Source: Paenibacillus sp. GSMTC-2017 (GTDB lineage Bacteria; Bacillota; Bacilli; Paenibacillales; Paenibacillaceae). Taken from it: 64,000 nt of DNA. The position numbers and the translations under genes are program-made. The stretch covers positions 124,001 to 188,000 of the forward strand of contig NZ_JAECMT010000007.1 in NCBI RefSeq assembly GCF_016019935.1, written 5' to 3'. Every line of letters starts with the position of its first letter. The first letter of the stretch is position 1. Shown piece after piece: positions 43,870 to 53,708 of this stretch. The notes under the pieces are model-generated. The model searched no databases. It saw only the letters and a program-made list of their open reading frames with translations, and was not told the origin of the DNA.

Positions 43870-45108
43870 ATGGAAACAATAAATAATTGCAGACTGTGCG
43901 GAGATCCTTTAAAGGATCTATTTTTGGATTTGGGCATATCCCCACTAGCCAACAGCTACGTTCATGCTGAACGATTACAGCAATCAGAGCCGATGTACCC
44001 TCTGAAGACATTTGTATGCAACAGTTGTTTTCTCGTCCAAATCGAGGATTATGAATCACCCCAGCATATTTTTAGTGATTATGCCTATTTCAGCAGCTAC
44101 TCAGACAGTTGGCTAAAGCATAGCAAAGCCTATGTCGACGCTATGATGACGAAGTATAAAATAAATAGTAGTCATCAGGTGATCGAAATTGCAAGTAATG
44201 ACGGTTATTTATTGCAATATTTTGTTGATTATAAAGTACCCGTATTAGGCATTGAACCTGCGGTAAATGTTGCTGCAATTGCAGAAGAGCGGGGAGTTCC
44301 GACAGTTGTCGACTTTTTTGGAACTAAGCTTGCTTCGTTGCTTTTAGAACAAGGAAAAAGCGCAGACTTACTATTAGGAAACAATGTGCTAGCACATGTT
44401 CCGAACTTAAATGACTTTGTAGCTGGTATGAAAATGATACTAAAGCCAACTGGTTTAATCACAATGGAATTTCCACACCTCATGCGCCTCATTGAACATG
44501 TTCAATTCGACACTATCTACCATGAACACTACTCCTATTACTCGTTGCAGACGGTAAGCCAACTATTTAGTAAGCATGGATTGACCGTATTTGACGTAGA
44601 GCATCTGCCTACCCATGGAGGATCACTACGTATCTACGCCAAACATAGCGAAAATGAGCAATACCACGTTTCTTCTGCATTCGATCAAACGTTAGCAGAT
44701 GAGCAAAGCTTCGGAATAACAGATTTAGCGATGTATGCGACGTTTAAGTCAAGAGCTGTACAGGTCAAGAGAGATATAGTAAGTATGTGCATCGCAATAA
44801 AAAACCGGTATGAAACAATCGTTGGATACGGTGCCCCTGCTAAGGGGAATACACTTCTTAATTATTGCGGGCTGGACTCTGATTACATCGATTATACCGT
44901 TGATCGAAATCCACATAAACAGGGACGTTACTTACCAGGGTCAAGAATCCCTATATTCTCACCAGAACGGATCAAAGAAACAAAACCCAATTACGTATTT
45001 ATTTTTCCTTGGAATTTGAAGGATGAAATTATATCGCAAACATCGTTTATACGTCAGTGGGGTGGGAAGTGGATCATTCCTGTACCTAAAGCCATCATTA
45101 TTGATTAA
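43870..45108 (+). CDS. NDP-hexose C-methyltransferase
   Basis: 412 residues, nine bases after rfbG. Three-part TylCIII/NovU-type enzyme: N-terminal zinc cysteines (CRLCGDPLKDL, CNSCFL), class I SAM domain (VIEIASNDGYLLQYF; GNNVLAHVPNLNDF), and the C-terminal domain with the family signature VGYGAPAKGNTLLNY. HEHYSYYSLQTV holds the conserved histidines near the active site. It should put a branching methyl group on C3 or C5 of CDP-4-keto-6-deoxyhexose. The closest named parallel is noviose formation, where NovU does this at C5, but the nucleotide there is dTDP. Confidence 0.87.
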   Translation: METINNCRLCGDPLKDLFLDLGISPLANSYVHAERLQQSEPMYPLKTFVCNSCFLVQIEDYESPQHIFSDYAYFSSYSDSWLKHSKAYVDAMMTKYKINSSHQVIEIASNDGYLLQYFVDYKVPVLGIEPAVNVAAIAEERGVPTVVDFFGTKLASLLLEQGKSADLLLGNNVLAHVPNLNDFVAGMKMILKPTGLITMEFPHLMRLIEHVQFDTIYHEHYSYYSLQTVSQLFSKHGLTVFDVEHLPTHGGSLRIYAKHSENEQYHVSSAFDQTLADEQSFGITDLAMYATFKSRAVQVKRDIVSMCIAIKNRYETIVGYGAPAKGNTLLNYCGLDSDYIDYTVDRNPHKQGRYLPGSRIPIFSPERIKETKPNYVFIFPWNLKDEIISQTSFIRQWGGKWIIPVPKAIIID

Positions 45109-45133
45109 TAAAAATAAGGGATAGGTGATTGTC

Positions 45134-45871
45134 ATGGATAGAGCTGCATTTGAATTAGAGAAATTACAAAACATTCGAGCATTAGGAAATGATGAAACGC
45201 TAAAAAAGACAGCGCACGACTTTATTCTCCAGCAAGTTGAACATAAGTATACGTATAATTTCACATGGTTAGGTATACCGATTATTCAATTTCCACAAGA
45301 CATGATCGCACTTCAGGAGATTATTTGGCAAGTTAAGCCTGATGTCATTATTGAAACGGGCATCGCTAGAGGTGGATCGGTTATTTTCTATGCGTCTTTG
45401 CAGAAATTAATCGGGAATGATGGCATTGTTATCGGTGTAGATGTAGATATTAGACCGCATAATCGAATTGAAATAGAGAATCATCCGTTGTCCGATCTTA
45501 TTCATTTGGTTGAAGGAGATTCTGTAAGCGAGGAAGTCTACAAGCAAGTAGTAGACATCATTTCCGATCGCAAATCGGTTCTCATTATACTTGATTCTAA
45601 CCATACGCACGAACATGTATATAAAGAATTGGAAGTCTATTCACCATTAGTTAGCGAGAGCAGTTACTTAGTCGTACTTGATACAGTAGTCGAAGATATG
45701 CCTGACCACTTTTTTGAGGATCGTCCTTGGAAACAAGGTAATAGCCCTAAAAGTGCAGTTAGACAGTTTCTAGAGCACAATCAGCAGTTCGCTGTAGATA
45801 AAAGCATAGAAGACAAACTTTTAATTACGGTTGCTCCGGAAGGATACTTGAAACGTTTGCCAAATGAGTAA
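45134..45871 (+). CDS. CmcI/cephalosporin hydroxylase-family protein, probable sugar O-methyltransferase
   Basis: 245 residues from ATG 45134; an in-frame GTG at 45125 overlaps the ribosome binding site AGGTGA. The sequence has DVIIETGIARGGSVIFYASL (SAM site), VIGVDVDIRPHNR, LILDSNHTHEHVYKELE. The family was named after cephalosporin hydroxylation, but many members in glycan clusters act as O-methyltransferases, and the SAM motif supports that. Here it would cap a sugar hydroxyl. 25 bases after the previous gene. Confidence 0.82.
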   Translation: MDRAAFELEKLQNIRALGNDETLKKTAHDFILQQVEHKYTYNFTWLGIPIIQFPQDMIALQEIIWQVKPDVIIETGIARGGSVIFYASLQKLIGNDGIVIGVDVDIRPHNRIEIENHPLSDLIHLVEGDSVSEEVYKQVVDIISDRKSVLIILDSNHTHEHVYKELEVYSPLVSESSYLVVLDTVVEDMPDHFFEDRPWKQGNSPKSAVRQFLEHNQQFAVDKSIEDKLLITVAPEGYLKRLPNE

Positions 45872-45891
45872 ATGGATACGGAGGTTGTAGG

Positions 45892-46425
45892 TTGAAGTTT
45901 ACTGAAACGAAATTAAAAGGCTGTTTTATTGTAGAACTAGAACCGATTTTGGACGATAGAGGTTTTTTTGCGCGCAGTTGGTGCTCAAAAGAGTTTGCAA
46001 CGCATGGACTCCACTCTTCATTTGTTCAATGCAATGTGTCGTTTAATGAGCGTAAGGGAACTCTCAGAGGGATGCACTATCAATCGTATCCTTATGAAGA
46101 AAGTAAACTAGTGCGATGCACAAGAGGCGCAATCTATGATGTCGTTATTGATTTAAGGGTCGATTCTCCTACCTATAAGCAATGGATAGGTGTTGACCTA
46201 ACGGAAGATAACGGTGCGATGATTTTTATTCCGGAAGGTTTTGCCCATGGTTTCCAGACATTAATTGACCGTACAGAGGTGTTCTATCATATGGGACAGT
46301 TTTTTCATCCTGAAGCATCTTATGGTATAAGATGGGACGATCCTATCTTTGGAATAAGATGGCCACATGAGAAAGATCGCATCATATCGGATAAGGATCT
46401 CGGATACAGCGGTTTTGTAGGATGA
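45892..46425 (+). CDS. dTDP-4-dehydrorhamnose 3,5-epimerase family protein
   Basis: 177 residues, TTG start with GGAGGTTG upstream. RmlC-like cupin: GCFIVELEPILDDRGFFARS, FVQCNVSFNERKGTLRGMHYQ with the base His in RGMHYQ, and IFIPEGFAHGFQTL. In this operon it should epimerise C3 and/or C5 of a CDP-4-keto-6-deoxy sugar rather than make dTDP-rhamnose, since rmlA, rmlB and rmlD are absent here. Confidence 0.88.
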   Translation: MKFTETKLKGCFIVELEPILDDRGFFARSWCSKEFATHGLHSSFVQCNVSFNERKGTLRGMHYQSYPYEESKLVRCTRGAIYDVVIDLRVDSPTYKQWIGVDLTEDNGAMIFIPEGFAHGFQTLIDRTEVFYHMGQFFHPEASYGIRWDDPIFGIRWPHEKDRIISDKDLGYSGFVG

Positions 46426-47339
46426 AAAAAATTATTGTTACAGGTGCTAATGGGTTTGTTGGTAAACAAGTGATGGAGTTGTTGCAGCATTCAGAGTATC
46501 ACGTTTATGCTCTGACATCTCATATTGGGAACAAGCAAAATAGCGAACGGGTGACATGGTTTGAAGTGAATTTGCTAGATGAGAGGCAGATTACGGCACT
46601 GTTCGATCAGCTTGAAGCTCCAACACATTTACTTCATTTGGCATGGGATACTACACCAGGCTTATATTGGAACTCTGCAACAAACTTTCAATGGGTAAAA
46701 GCTACTCTCTCGCTAGTTGATCTATTTTGCGCAGCAGGAGGAGGGAGAATAGTAGCTGTTGGTACATGTGCGGAATATGATTTGAATGCAGGGATTTGTA
46801 GAGAAGACGACTCTGCCCTAGCGTATACGACAATGTATGGCTCATGTAAAAACGCTTTGCAACATATGCTCAGCGTATACGCTCAAACACATGCAATATC
46901 CGTATCGTGGGCAAGGTTGTTTTATATGTATGGTCCACACGAGCATCCTTCTCGTCTAGTTCCTTCTGTTATTCAATCACTCATGCAGGGTGTCACAGCA
47001 GATTGCTCACATGGCAAACAAATTCGTGATTATATGTATGTAAAAGATGTGGCATCTGCTCTTGTAGCACTACTAGAGAGCGATTTAAACGGCCCAATAA
47101 ATGTAGCGTCAGGCATACCCTATCTATTAAAGGATATCGTAAACGAAATAGGCGAACTTATGAAAAAACCAGATCTGGTTAGATTAAATGCGATTCGCTC
47201 ACCTGAGGGTGAACCCCCGATCATACTAGCAGATATGAAGAAAATGACTAACCTTGTAGGTTGGAAGCCATCATACTCATTGAAAGAGGGACTAATAGAA
47301 ACGATCGAATGGTGGCGGAAGCAGGAAATCACTCGGTAG
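46422..47339 (+). CDS. NAD(P)-dependent sugar epimerase/4-ketoreductase
   Basis: 305 residues, overlapping the previous gene by four bases. Extended SDR: VTGANGFVGKQVMELL (nucleotide binding), LLHLAWDTTPGLYWN, catalytic YGSCK, RLFYMYGPHEHPSRLVPSV, RDYMYVKDVASAL. Being last in the CDP-sugar operon, it probably reduces the 4-keto group to finish the sugar. Whether it is a reductase or an epimerase cannot be told from sequence alone. Confidence 0.85.
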   Translation: MKKIIVTGANGFVGKQVMELLQHSEYHVYALTSHIGNKQNSERVTWFEVNLLDERQITALFDQLEAPTHLLHLAWDTTPGLYWNSATNFQWVKATLSLVDLFCAAGGGRIVAVGTCAEYDLNAGICREDDSALAYTTMYGSCKNALQHMLSVYAQTHAISVSWARLFYMYGPHEHPSRLVPSVIQSLMQGVTADCSHGKQIRDYMYVKDVASALVALLESDLNGPINVASGIPYLLKDIVNEIGELMKKPDLVRLNAIRSPEGEPPIILADMKKMTNLVGWKPSYSLKEGLIETIEWWRKQEITR

Positions 47340-47614
47340 AAAACAGGAATGTGTACCGGTAGAAAATCATGAATTAATTTATCGCAATAGCAAAATGTGT
47401 CATGGGATCATATTGTAGTAAGAAGCGATATTGGAACGATTCAATGTAATAAAACAAACAATTGTTGGGCAAATAATATCTTTAATGCACAGCGATTTAA
47501 GGCAATAATTGTAATCAATTAAACAAAAAAAACCATTTAATTTTTTTGTATTTTTAGCTGAAATATTGTCGAATCGCAGTAGTACCAACGATGTATTCGC
47601 TTACAACAAATTGT

Positions 47615-47644
47615 TTGACAATTCCATTATTGCGGTGTTATAGT
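47615..47644 (+). promoter_or_regulatory. SigA promoter of the cold-shock gene
   Basis: TTGACA (47615-47620), 18 bases, TATAGT (47639-47644). The rest of the 368-base gap 47340-47707 is AT-rich with no gene and no clear terminator for the sugar operon. The leader of the cold-shock mRNA is about 57 bases. Confidence 0.65.
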
Positions 47645-47707
47645 CAAATTGTGGGCCCGATTGAAACGACGCCTCACAGCATTTGAAGATGAAGGGAATG
47701 TTTGCAC

Positions 47708-47905
47708 ATGCAAGGTAAAGTAAAATGGTTTAACGCAGAAAAAGGTTATGGATTTATTGAAACTGAGCAAGGCGGCGACGTATTTGTTCACTTCTCCGCA
47801 ATTCAATCCGAAGGCTTCAAGACTCTTGAAGAAGGCCAATCGGTTGAGTTCGACATTGTAGAAGGCGCACGCGGTCCACAAGCTGCAAACGTAGTCAAAC
47901 TGTAA
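47708..47905 (+). CDS. Cold-shock protein, CspA/CspB family
   Basis: 65 residues; ATG 47708 chosen over the in-frame TTG at 47702 because of AAGGGAA upstream and the standard start [20 protein letters not shown]1 (KGYGFI) and RNP2 (DVFVHF) motifs bind single-stranded RNA/DNA. An RNA chaperone; its own strong promoter and terminator make it a separate unit. Confidence 0.95.
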   Translation: MQGKVKWFNAEKGYGFIETEQGGDVFVHFSAIQSEGFKTLEEGQSVEFDIVEGARGPQAANVVKL

Positions 47906-47960
47906 TCATCCGGCTATCATTAGCCACATTATAGATGGTGCAATTGACAGTGCCTATTAC

Positions 47961-47988
47961 AAAGCTCCGGGAAACCGGAGCTTTTTTT
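47961..47988 (+). terminator. Terminator after the cold-shock gene
   Basis: AAAGCTCCGG-gaaa-CCGGAGCTTTTTTT, perfect stem. Confidence 0.95.
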
Positions 47989-48091
47989 GTGCGATAATCT
48001 ATTTTGGTGGGTAGTCTAGTATTCTATATTTACAGCTTGTCACATAGTTGCCAACTATTATCTGAAAATTCTAAATAGATAAAAAACTATT

Positions 48092-48120
48092 TTGATCTGG
48101 GCACCTGCATATGCTATAAT
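48092..48120 (+). promoter_or_regulatory. SigA promoter of hpf
   Basis: TTGATC (48092-48097), 17 bases, TATAAT (48115-48120). About 100 bases upstream is a copy of CTAGTATTCT (48016-48025), also seen at 11920. In Bacillus this gene is additionally under SigB/SigH control, which I could not confirm here. Confidence 0.6.
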
Positions 48121-48146
48121 AAGAACAAGCAAAGGAGGAGTGCCCC

Positions 48147-48692
48147 ATGAATTACAACGTTCGAGGTCAACACTTTCAGGTAACAGATGCTTTGAGAGAC
48201 TACGTCGAAAAGAAACTCAGCCGATTGGAAAAATATTTTGAAGTACCAATCACCTCCGAAATAAATGTTACTCTATCCGTTACGAAAGGTCAGCACACGG
48301 TAGAGGTCACGATCCCGCTCACTGGTGTTATGCTCAGAGCTGAAGAGAAGAGCGCGGACATGTATGCATCCATAGACTTGGTCGTGGATAAACTTGAGAG
48401 ACAAATTCGTAAACATAAGACGAAAGTGAATCGTAAATTCAGACAGGGCAGCGGAGTGAGAGCCTTGTTCCGTGAATCAGGCTCCGCAGTAGGCGTTTTG
48501 GAGGAGGAAGATGATCTCGAACTCGTTCGGACGAAGCGTTTCACGCTCAAGCCGATGGATGTTGAAGAAGCAATCTTACAGATGAATCTAATTGGCCATA
48601 ATTTCTTCGTATTTGCTAACGTAGACAATAAGGAAGTAAACGTCGTATATAAACGAAGCGACGGGAAGTACGGGTTAATCGAACAAAACTAA
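48147..48692 (+). CDS. hpf: Ribosome hibernation-promoting factor, long form
   Basis: 181 residues, AAAGGAGGAG upstream. N-terminal domain binds the 30S subunit (MNYNVRGQHFQVTDALRDYV, KSADMYASIDLVVDKLERQI); a linker leads to the C-terminal dimerisation domain (VRTKRFTLKPMDVEEAILQM, GHNFFVFANVD) that makes 100S ribosomes directly. B. subtilis homologue yvyD/hpf also lies between fliT and secA. Confidence 0.95.
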   Translation: MNYNVRGQHFQVTDALRDYVEKKLSRLEKYFEVPITSEINVTLSVTKGQHTVEVTIPLTGVMLRAEEKSADMYASIDLVVDKLERQIRKHKTKVNRKFRQGSGVRALFRESGSAVGVLEEEDDLELVRTKRFTLKPMDVEEAILQMNLIGHNFFVFANVDNKEVNVVYKRSDGKYGLIEQN

Positions 48693-48724
48693 CATCCATT
48701 ATGGAAGAAACATACGAGTATAGC

Positions 48725-48762
48725 AGCCTGCCTCCATTATGACGGAGGTGGGCTTTTCTTTT
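48725..48762 (+). terminator. Terminator after hpf
   Basis: AGCCTGCCTCC-attatgac-GGAGGTGGGCT with two G-U pairs, then TTTCTTTT. Confidence 0.85.
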
Positions 48763-48847
48763 CCCCTAAGGGACATACATTGCGACAGACTCTACAAACT
48801 GTTACAATTTAAAACAAATAGACCTATTACCGAAAGAGGGGAATACC

Positions 48848-51355
48848 ATGCTCGGACTGGTAAAAAAAATATTCGGAGATGCGAATGAGAAAGAAGTAAA
48901 AAGACTCATGCGCACAGTAGAAGAAATCAATAGCATGGAGTCCAAATTCACAGCATTGTCTGATGAACAATTACGTGCAAAGACAGATGAGTTTAAAGCT
49001 CGCATAGAGAAAGGTGAAGAGCTGGATGCTCTATTGCCTGAAGCATTTGCAACGGTTCGTGAAGCATCGAAACGTACACTTGGCATGAGACACTTTGATG
49101 TCCAATTGCTTGGTGGAATGGTATTGCATAATGGTAAGATTTCCGAGATGAAGACAGGTGAAGGTAAGACACTTGTGGCTACATTATCGGTATACCTAAA
49201 TGCTCTACTTGGCAAGGGTGTACACGTTGTTACGGTTAATAACTATCTAGCACAGCGGGATAGTGAAGTAATGGGGCAATTGTACAACTTCCTTGGTATG
49301 ACTGTAGGCTGCAATCTGCATGGTTTGTCACATTCAGAGAAGCAAGAAGCCTACGCTTGTGATATTACGTATGGTACAAACAATGAGTTTGGCTTTGACT
49401 ATTTGCGTGACAATATGGTGCTGTACAAAGAGCAGATGGTACAACGTCCGCTCTATTACGCAATCATTGATGAGGTTGACTCCATTCTAGTCGATGAAGC
49501 GCGTACACCACTTATCATTTCTGGACAAGCAGCTAAATCTACAGAGCTATATCATGCGGCGGATCGTTTTGTAGGTCGTCTGAAGGATGTAGAAGATTTC
49601 ACTATAGATATAAAGCTCCGCAGCGTTATTTTGACAGAAGCGGGTGTAGAGAAAGCTGAACGTGCTTTCAGTATAGAAAATCTATTTGATCATGCTAACG
49701 TTTTGATCAACCATCATATTCAACAAGCGCTCAAAGCTATCTTCATTATGAAACGTGACGTTGACTACGTTGTGGAAGAAGACGAAGTTGTCATTGTCGA
49801 CGAATTTACCGGCCGTCTAATGTCTGGTCGCCGTTATAGTGACGGGTTGCATCAAGCGATTGAAGCAAAAGAACAGCTTAAGGTACAAAATGAGAGCATG
49901 ACTCTTGCTACGATCACGTTCCAGAACTACTTCCGTATGTATCGCAAGTTAGCTGGTATGACAGGTACTGCGAAGACAGAGGAAGAAGAGTTCCGTCGTA
50001 TTTACGGTCTTGATGTTATTCAAGTGCCGACGAACCGGTTGCTGATTCGGAAGGATATGCCTGATATCGTTTATAAGAGCGAAAACGGCAAGTTCAAGGC
50101 AGTTGTAGAAGAGATTGTAAACCGTCATGCTAACAATCAGCCTATTCTAGTTGGTACGATTTCTATCGAGAACTCAGAAAAACTTTCCGATATGCTTAAG
50201 CGCAGAGGCGTTACTCATAAAGTATTGAACGCAAAGTTCCATGCAGAAGAGGCAGAAATTATTTCTCGTGCAGGTCAGTATGGATCGGTTACGATTGCAA
50301 CGAATATGGCTGGTCGTGGTACGGATATCTTGTTAGGTGAGCAAGTACCAGGTATTGGCGGCCTACACATTATTGGTACAGAGCGACATGAGAGCCGTCG
50401 GATTGATAATCAGCTTCGTGGTCGTGCGGGACGTCAAGGTGACCCTGGATCATCCCAATTCTACCTATCACTTGAAGATGAGTTAATGCGTCGTTTCGGT
50501 GCTGAAAACATTATGGTTATGATGGATCGTCTTGGTCTTGATGAAGACCAACCGATTGAAAGTCGCATGATTTCAAGAGCTGTAGAATCTGCACAGAAAC
50601 GTGTAGAGGGTAGCAACTTTGATACACGTAAAGTCGTTCTTCAATATGATGATGTGATGAACCAGCAGCGTGAAGTTATTTATAAGCAACGTCGTGCTGT
50701 ACTCGAATCTGCGGATATTCGTAGTGAAGTTATGGAGATGATCACGCCTGTATTAGAGCGTATCGTTGATGTTCATTGCGCGGAAGATATTCCGGAAGAG
50801 TGGGATCTACAAGCGATTGTGGACTATGTTCACGCAACGTTCCTTGAAGAAGGTTCTATTACGAAGGATGATCTATGGGGTAAGGAAAAGGAAGAAATTA
50901 AGGAGCTTCTTACTAACAAAGTTGTTGCATACTATGATGAGCGTGAAGAGCAGCTTGGTGAGGAAACGATGCGTGAGTTCGAGAAGGTTGTTGTACTTCG
51001 TGCAGTAGACAGCAAGTGGATGGACCACATCGATGCAATGGATCAATTGCGTCAAGGTATCCATTTACGTGCATACGGCGGTACGGACCCACTTCGTGAA
51101 TATCAATTCGAAGGTTTCGAGATGTTTAAAGAAATGATCGAGAGTATTCAAGAAGAAGTTTCCAAATATATTATGAAAGCACGCGTCGAAAGCAACTTGG
51201 AGCGTCAAGAAGTTGTGAAGGGACAAACGACGTCAACAAGCGGCGGTGGCGAAGCTCAAGAGAAACGTCCAGCTAAACGTGATGATCGTGCTGGTCGTAA
51301 TGATCCTTGTCCATGCGGCAGCGGCAAAAAATATAAGCAGTGCCACGGTAAGTAA
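48848..51355 (+). CDS. secA: Preprotein translocase ATPase SecA
   Basis: 835 residues. Motor of the Sec pathway, which would export all the signal-peptide proteins in this window. Walker [12 protein letters not shown] (near 105), [32 protein letters not shown] and [15 protein letters not shown] are standard. Ends in the SEC-C zinc tail [15 protein letters not shown]. prfB follows after 26 bases. Confidence 0.98.
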   Translation: MLGLVKKIFGDANEKEVKRLMRTVEEINSMESKFTALSDEQLRAKTDEFKARIEKGEELDALLPEAFATVREASKRTLGMRHFDVQLLGGMVLHNGKISEMKTGEGKTLVATLSVYLNALLGKGVHVVTVNNYLAQRDSEVMGQLYNFLGMTVGCNLHGLSHSEKQEAYACDITYGTNNEFGFDYLRDNMVLYKEQMVQRPLYYAIIDEVDSILVDEARTPLIISGQAAKSTELYHAADRFVGRLKDVEDFTIDIKLRSVILTEAGVEKAERAFSIENLFDHANVLINHHIQQALKAIFIMKRDVDYVVEEDEVVIVDEFTGRLMSGRRYSDGLHQAIEAKEQLKVQNESMTLATITFQNYFRMYRKLAGMTGTAKTEEEEFRRIYGLDVIQVPTNRLLIRKDMPDIVYKSENGKFKAVVEEIVNRHANNQPILVGTISIENSEKLSDMLKRRGVTHKVLNAKFHAEEAEIISRAGQYGSVTIATNMAGRGTDILLGEQVPGIGGLHIIGTERHESRRIDNQLRGRAGRQGDPGSSQFYLSLEDELMRRFGAENIMVMMDRLGLDEDQPIESRMISRAVESAQKRVEGSNFDTRKVVLQYDDVMNQQREVIYKQRRAVLESADIRSEVMEMITPVLERIVDVHCAEDIPEEWDLQAIVDYVHATFLEEGSITKDDLWGKEKEEIKELLTNKVVAYYDEREEQLGEETMREFEKVVVLRAVDSKWMDHIDAMDQLRQGIHLRAYGGTDPLREYQFEGFEMFKEMIESIQEEVSKYIMKARVESNLERQEVVKGQTTSTSGGGEAQEKRPAKRDDRAGRNDPCPCGSGKKYKQCHGK

Positions 51356-51381
51356 CAATAGGTTGAGGTGAAGCGATAGCC

Positions 51382-52489
51382 ATGTTAGATGTTACAGTGA
51401 AACAGGATTTGCGTGAAATGGCGAAGCGTCTCCAAGAACTTAGGGGGTCTCTTTGACTTAGATATTAAGCTAGAGATCATTGCTAATCTTGAAGAGAAAA
51501 TGTCATACCCCGACTTTTGGGATGACAATGAACGTGCACAAGGCGTCATTTCGGAGTTGAATGCGGTGAAGTCGGTTGTTGAGCAGTATGACCGACTAAA
51601 CGATGAGCATGAAGAGCTTGGAATGATGTTGGAGCTCGCTGAGGAAGAAGAAGACGAGTCACTTGAAGCGGAGCTCACTAGCGGAGTAAAATCGCTGCTT
51701 GGTAAGATTGGAGACTTTGAGTTACAGCTATTGCTGAACCAGCCTTACGATCGTCTTAATGCGATCGTCGAGCTTCATCCCGGCGCAGGTGGTACGGAGT
51801 CGCAAGACTGGGGGCTTATGCTCTACCGTATGTATACAAGGTGGGCCGAGAAACGTGGCTTCAAAGTTGAAATACTTGATTATCAAGATGGCGATGAGGC
51901 GGGCATTAAGAGTGTTACGATACTCGTAAAAGGTTATAACGCATATGGCTATCTGAAAGCGGAGAAGGGTGTACATCGTTTAGTACGTATTTCACCATTC
52001 GATTCCGCTGGCAGGCGCCATACGTCATTCGCTTCTTGTGATGTAATGCCGGAGATTGATGATAATATCGAAATTGAGATTCGTTCCGAGGACTTAAAGG
52101 TCGACACGTACCGCGCAAGCGGCGCTGGTGGCCAGCACGTCAATAAGACGGAATCAGCGATTCGGATTACACATATTCCATCAGGTATTATCGTTGCTTG
52201 TCAGCAGGAACGTTCGCAGATCGCAAACCGTGAACGCGCCATGAAGACACTCAGATCTAAGCTGTATGAGCGGAAGATTGAGGAGCAGTTGAAGCAGCTA
52301 GCGGAAATTCGCGGCGTCCAATCGGATATCGCATGGGGCAGCCAAATTCGCTCGTATGTATTCCACCCATACAGCATGGTGAAAGATCATCGTACATCGG
52401 TAGAAACAGGTAATGTCGGTGCTGTCATGGACGGCGATATAGATGCATTTATCAATGGTTATTTAAGAAACCAAATCCGCCATGACTAG
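51382..52489 (+). CDS. prfB: Peptide chain release factor 2, made by programmed +1 frameshift
   Basis: RF2 ends translation at UGA and UAA. Frame 0 runs from ATG 51382 for 24 codons to an in-frame TGA (51454-51456); reading resumes in +1 at GAC 51455, giving 368 residues. The slip site is CTT-TGA-C with AGGGGG just upstream, matching the known autoregulatory signal. Conserved parts: SPF tripeptide ([18 protein letters not shown]) for stop-codon reading and [14 protein letters not shown] with GGQ for peptide release. The region after the shift alone looks like an ORF from 51413, but its first 14 codons are not used. Confidence 0.97.
51442..51457 (+). promoter_or_regulatory. Programmed +1 ribosomal frameshift site
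   Basis: AGGGGG (51442-51447), TCT, CTT (51451-51453), TGA (51454-51456), C. The internal Shine-Dalgarno-like AGGGGG is three bases before the slippery CTT. When RF2 is low, UGA is read slowly and the ribosome shifts +1. Confidence 0.95.
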
Positions 52490-52550
52490 TTATTCGTGCG
52501 ATGAATGTAGGTAGATTAAATACGTACAACATCTAGTTGTACATTGTTTT

Positions 52551-52593
52551 GAGGAGAGTTCCGACACTGTTTTAGTGTGGAACTCTTCTTTTT
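52551..52593 (+). terminator. Terminator after prfB
   Basis: Long hairpin: GAGAGTTCC with GGAACTCTTC outer stem and ACACT-gttttAGTGT inner stem; T run follows. Confidence 0.85.
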
Positions 52594-52614
52594 GAGAAAA
52601 GGGAGATGGGTAAA

Positions 52615-53499
52615 GTGGCAGAGGTTAAGGTCAAACGTAGAGACAGCATCAAGCCAAAAGATCCGAAAGCGAGAGCAGTGTGGAATTTGCTCCTGGTGCT
52701 GCTAGGTTCAGTTATTGTGGCACTCAGTTTCAATATGTTTTTGGTTCCGAATGGGATAGCGTCAGGAGGAGTATCGGGAATATCGATTTTGATCCAAAAG
52801 GTGCTCGGCATTATGCCAGCTTTGACGCAGTGGGCACTTAATATTCCTTTATTCATAGCAGGAGTGATTATACTAGGGAAAAAGTTTGGAGCTAAAACGG
52901 CATTAGGAACAGTGTTGCTTCCTTTCATCGTGTTGTTGACGGCAAATGTTCCAATTCCAACGGAAAATCCGCTACTTGCTTCCATTTACGGAGGAATCGG
53001 GGTAGGACTGGGTCTTGGTCTTGTATTTAGAGGCGGAGGCTCAACGGGTGGATTAGACTTGGCTGCACAACTTTTACATAGACTTACGGGAATTCCATAC
53101 AGCTTAGCTGTTGTTGTTTTCGATGGGGGCGTTATTATTGCGGCTGGTTTTGTGTTTTCACCAGAAGTTTCGTTATATGCATTGATAGGGTTATTCGTAA
53201 CAAGCAAGACGATCGATTTTGTGGAAAATGGTTTGCAGCTATCCAAGGTTGCATTCATCATTAGCGATCATACGGAAGAAGTTGCAGAAGCGATCCTTCA
53301 TGACTTGGATCGGGGGTTAACGAGACTTGACGGGCATGGCGGCTTTACAGGTGAAGGCAGAACAGTGCTAATGGTCGTTGTCGGACAAAATGAAGTATAT
53401 AAGTTAAAGCAGCTTGTTCGCTCTATTGATGGCAATGCATTTGTTATTATAAGCAATACAGCGGAAGTACTAGGACATGGTTTCAAGCTAGAGCACTGA
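52615..53499 (+). CDS. YitT family membrane protein
   Basis: 294 residues from GTG 52615; the ATG at 52606 directly abuts the only ribosome binding site (AAAAGGGAG), so the GTG is likelier. Five to six membrane segments (LLLVLLGSVIVALSFNMFLV and others) with FRGGGSTGGLDLAAQLLHR, then a soluble C-terminal DUF2179 domain (about 210-294; RGLTRLDGHGGFTGEGRTVL, AFVIISNTAEVLGHGF). Transport or signalling function not established for the family. Confidence 0.9.
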   Translation: MAEVKVKRRDSIKPKDPKARAVWNLLLVLLGSVIVALSFNMFLVPNGIASGGVSGISILIQKVLGIMPALTQWALNIPLFIAGVIILGKKFGAKTALGTVLLPFIVLLTANVPIPTENPLLASIYGGIGVGLGLGLVFRGGGSTGGLDLAAQLLHRLTGIPYSLAVVVFDGGVIIAAGFVFSPEVSLYALIGLFVTSKTIDFVENGLQLSKVAFIISDHTEEVAEAILHDLDRGLTRLDGHGGFTGEGRTVLMVVVGQNEVYKLKQLVRSIDGNAFVIISNTAEVLGHGFKLEH

Positions 53500-53561
53500 T
53501 AACACGCTTAAATATGAACGTATAAGCCACAAAATAGCATGAAAAAAAGTCAAAAAGTGCA

Positions 53562-53590
53562 TTGTATTAATATTAGTGCGACTGTATAAT
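53562..53590 (+). promoter_or_regulatory. Candidate distal promoter of the arg operon
   Basis: TTGTAT (53562-53567), 17 bases, TATAAT (53585-53590). The -10 lies inside a near-palindrome CTGTATAATAATACAG (53582-53597) that could be an operator. Confidence 0.5.
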
Positions 53591-53674
53591 AATACAGAGC
53601 AATCCGATATTTTCATCGAACGTTTATTACTGTACAATAAGAAGTTGTAGACAATATCCATATTTACCCTTTCC

Positions 53675-53708
53675 TTGAGGGTAGTTACATATTCAGTATT
53701 ATTCATGT
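53675..53708 (+). promoter_or_regulatory. Candidate proximal arg promoter with ARG-box-like repeats
   Basis: TTGAGG (53675-53680), 16 bases, TATTAT (53697-53702). Overlapping are two ATTCA words (53691-53695 and 53701-53705); read on the reverse strand, CATGAATAATACTGAATATG resembles the AhrC/ArgR box. The 343-base gap 53500-53842 otherwise holds no gene that I can support. Confidence 0.4.

Noticed and set aside
51413..51454. Independent start for prfB at GTG 51413
   Set aside because: The frameshift signal and the ATG at 51382 explain the gene; the segment before 51455 in this frame is not conserved RF2 sequence.
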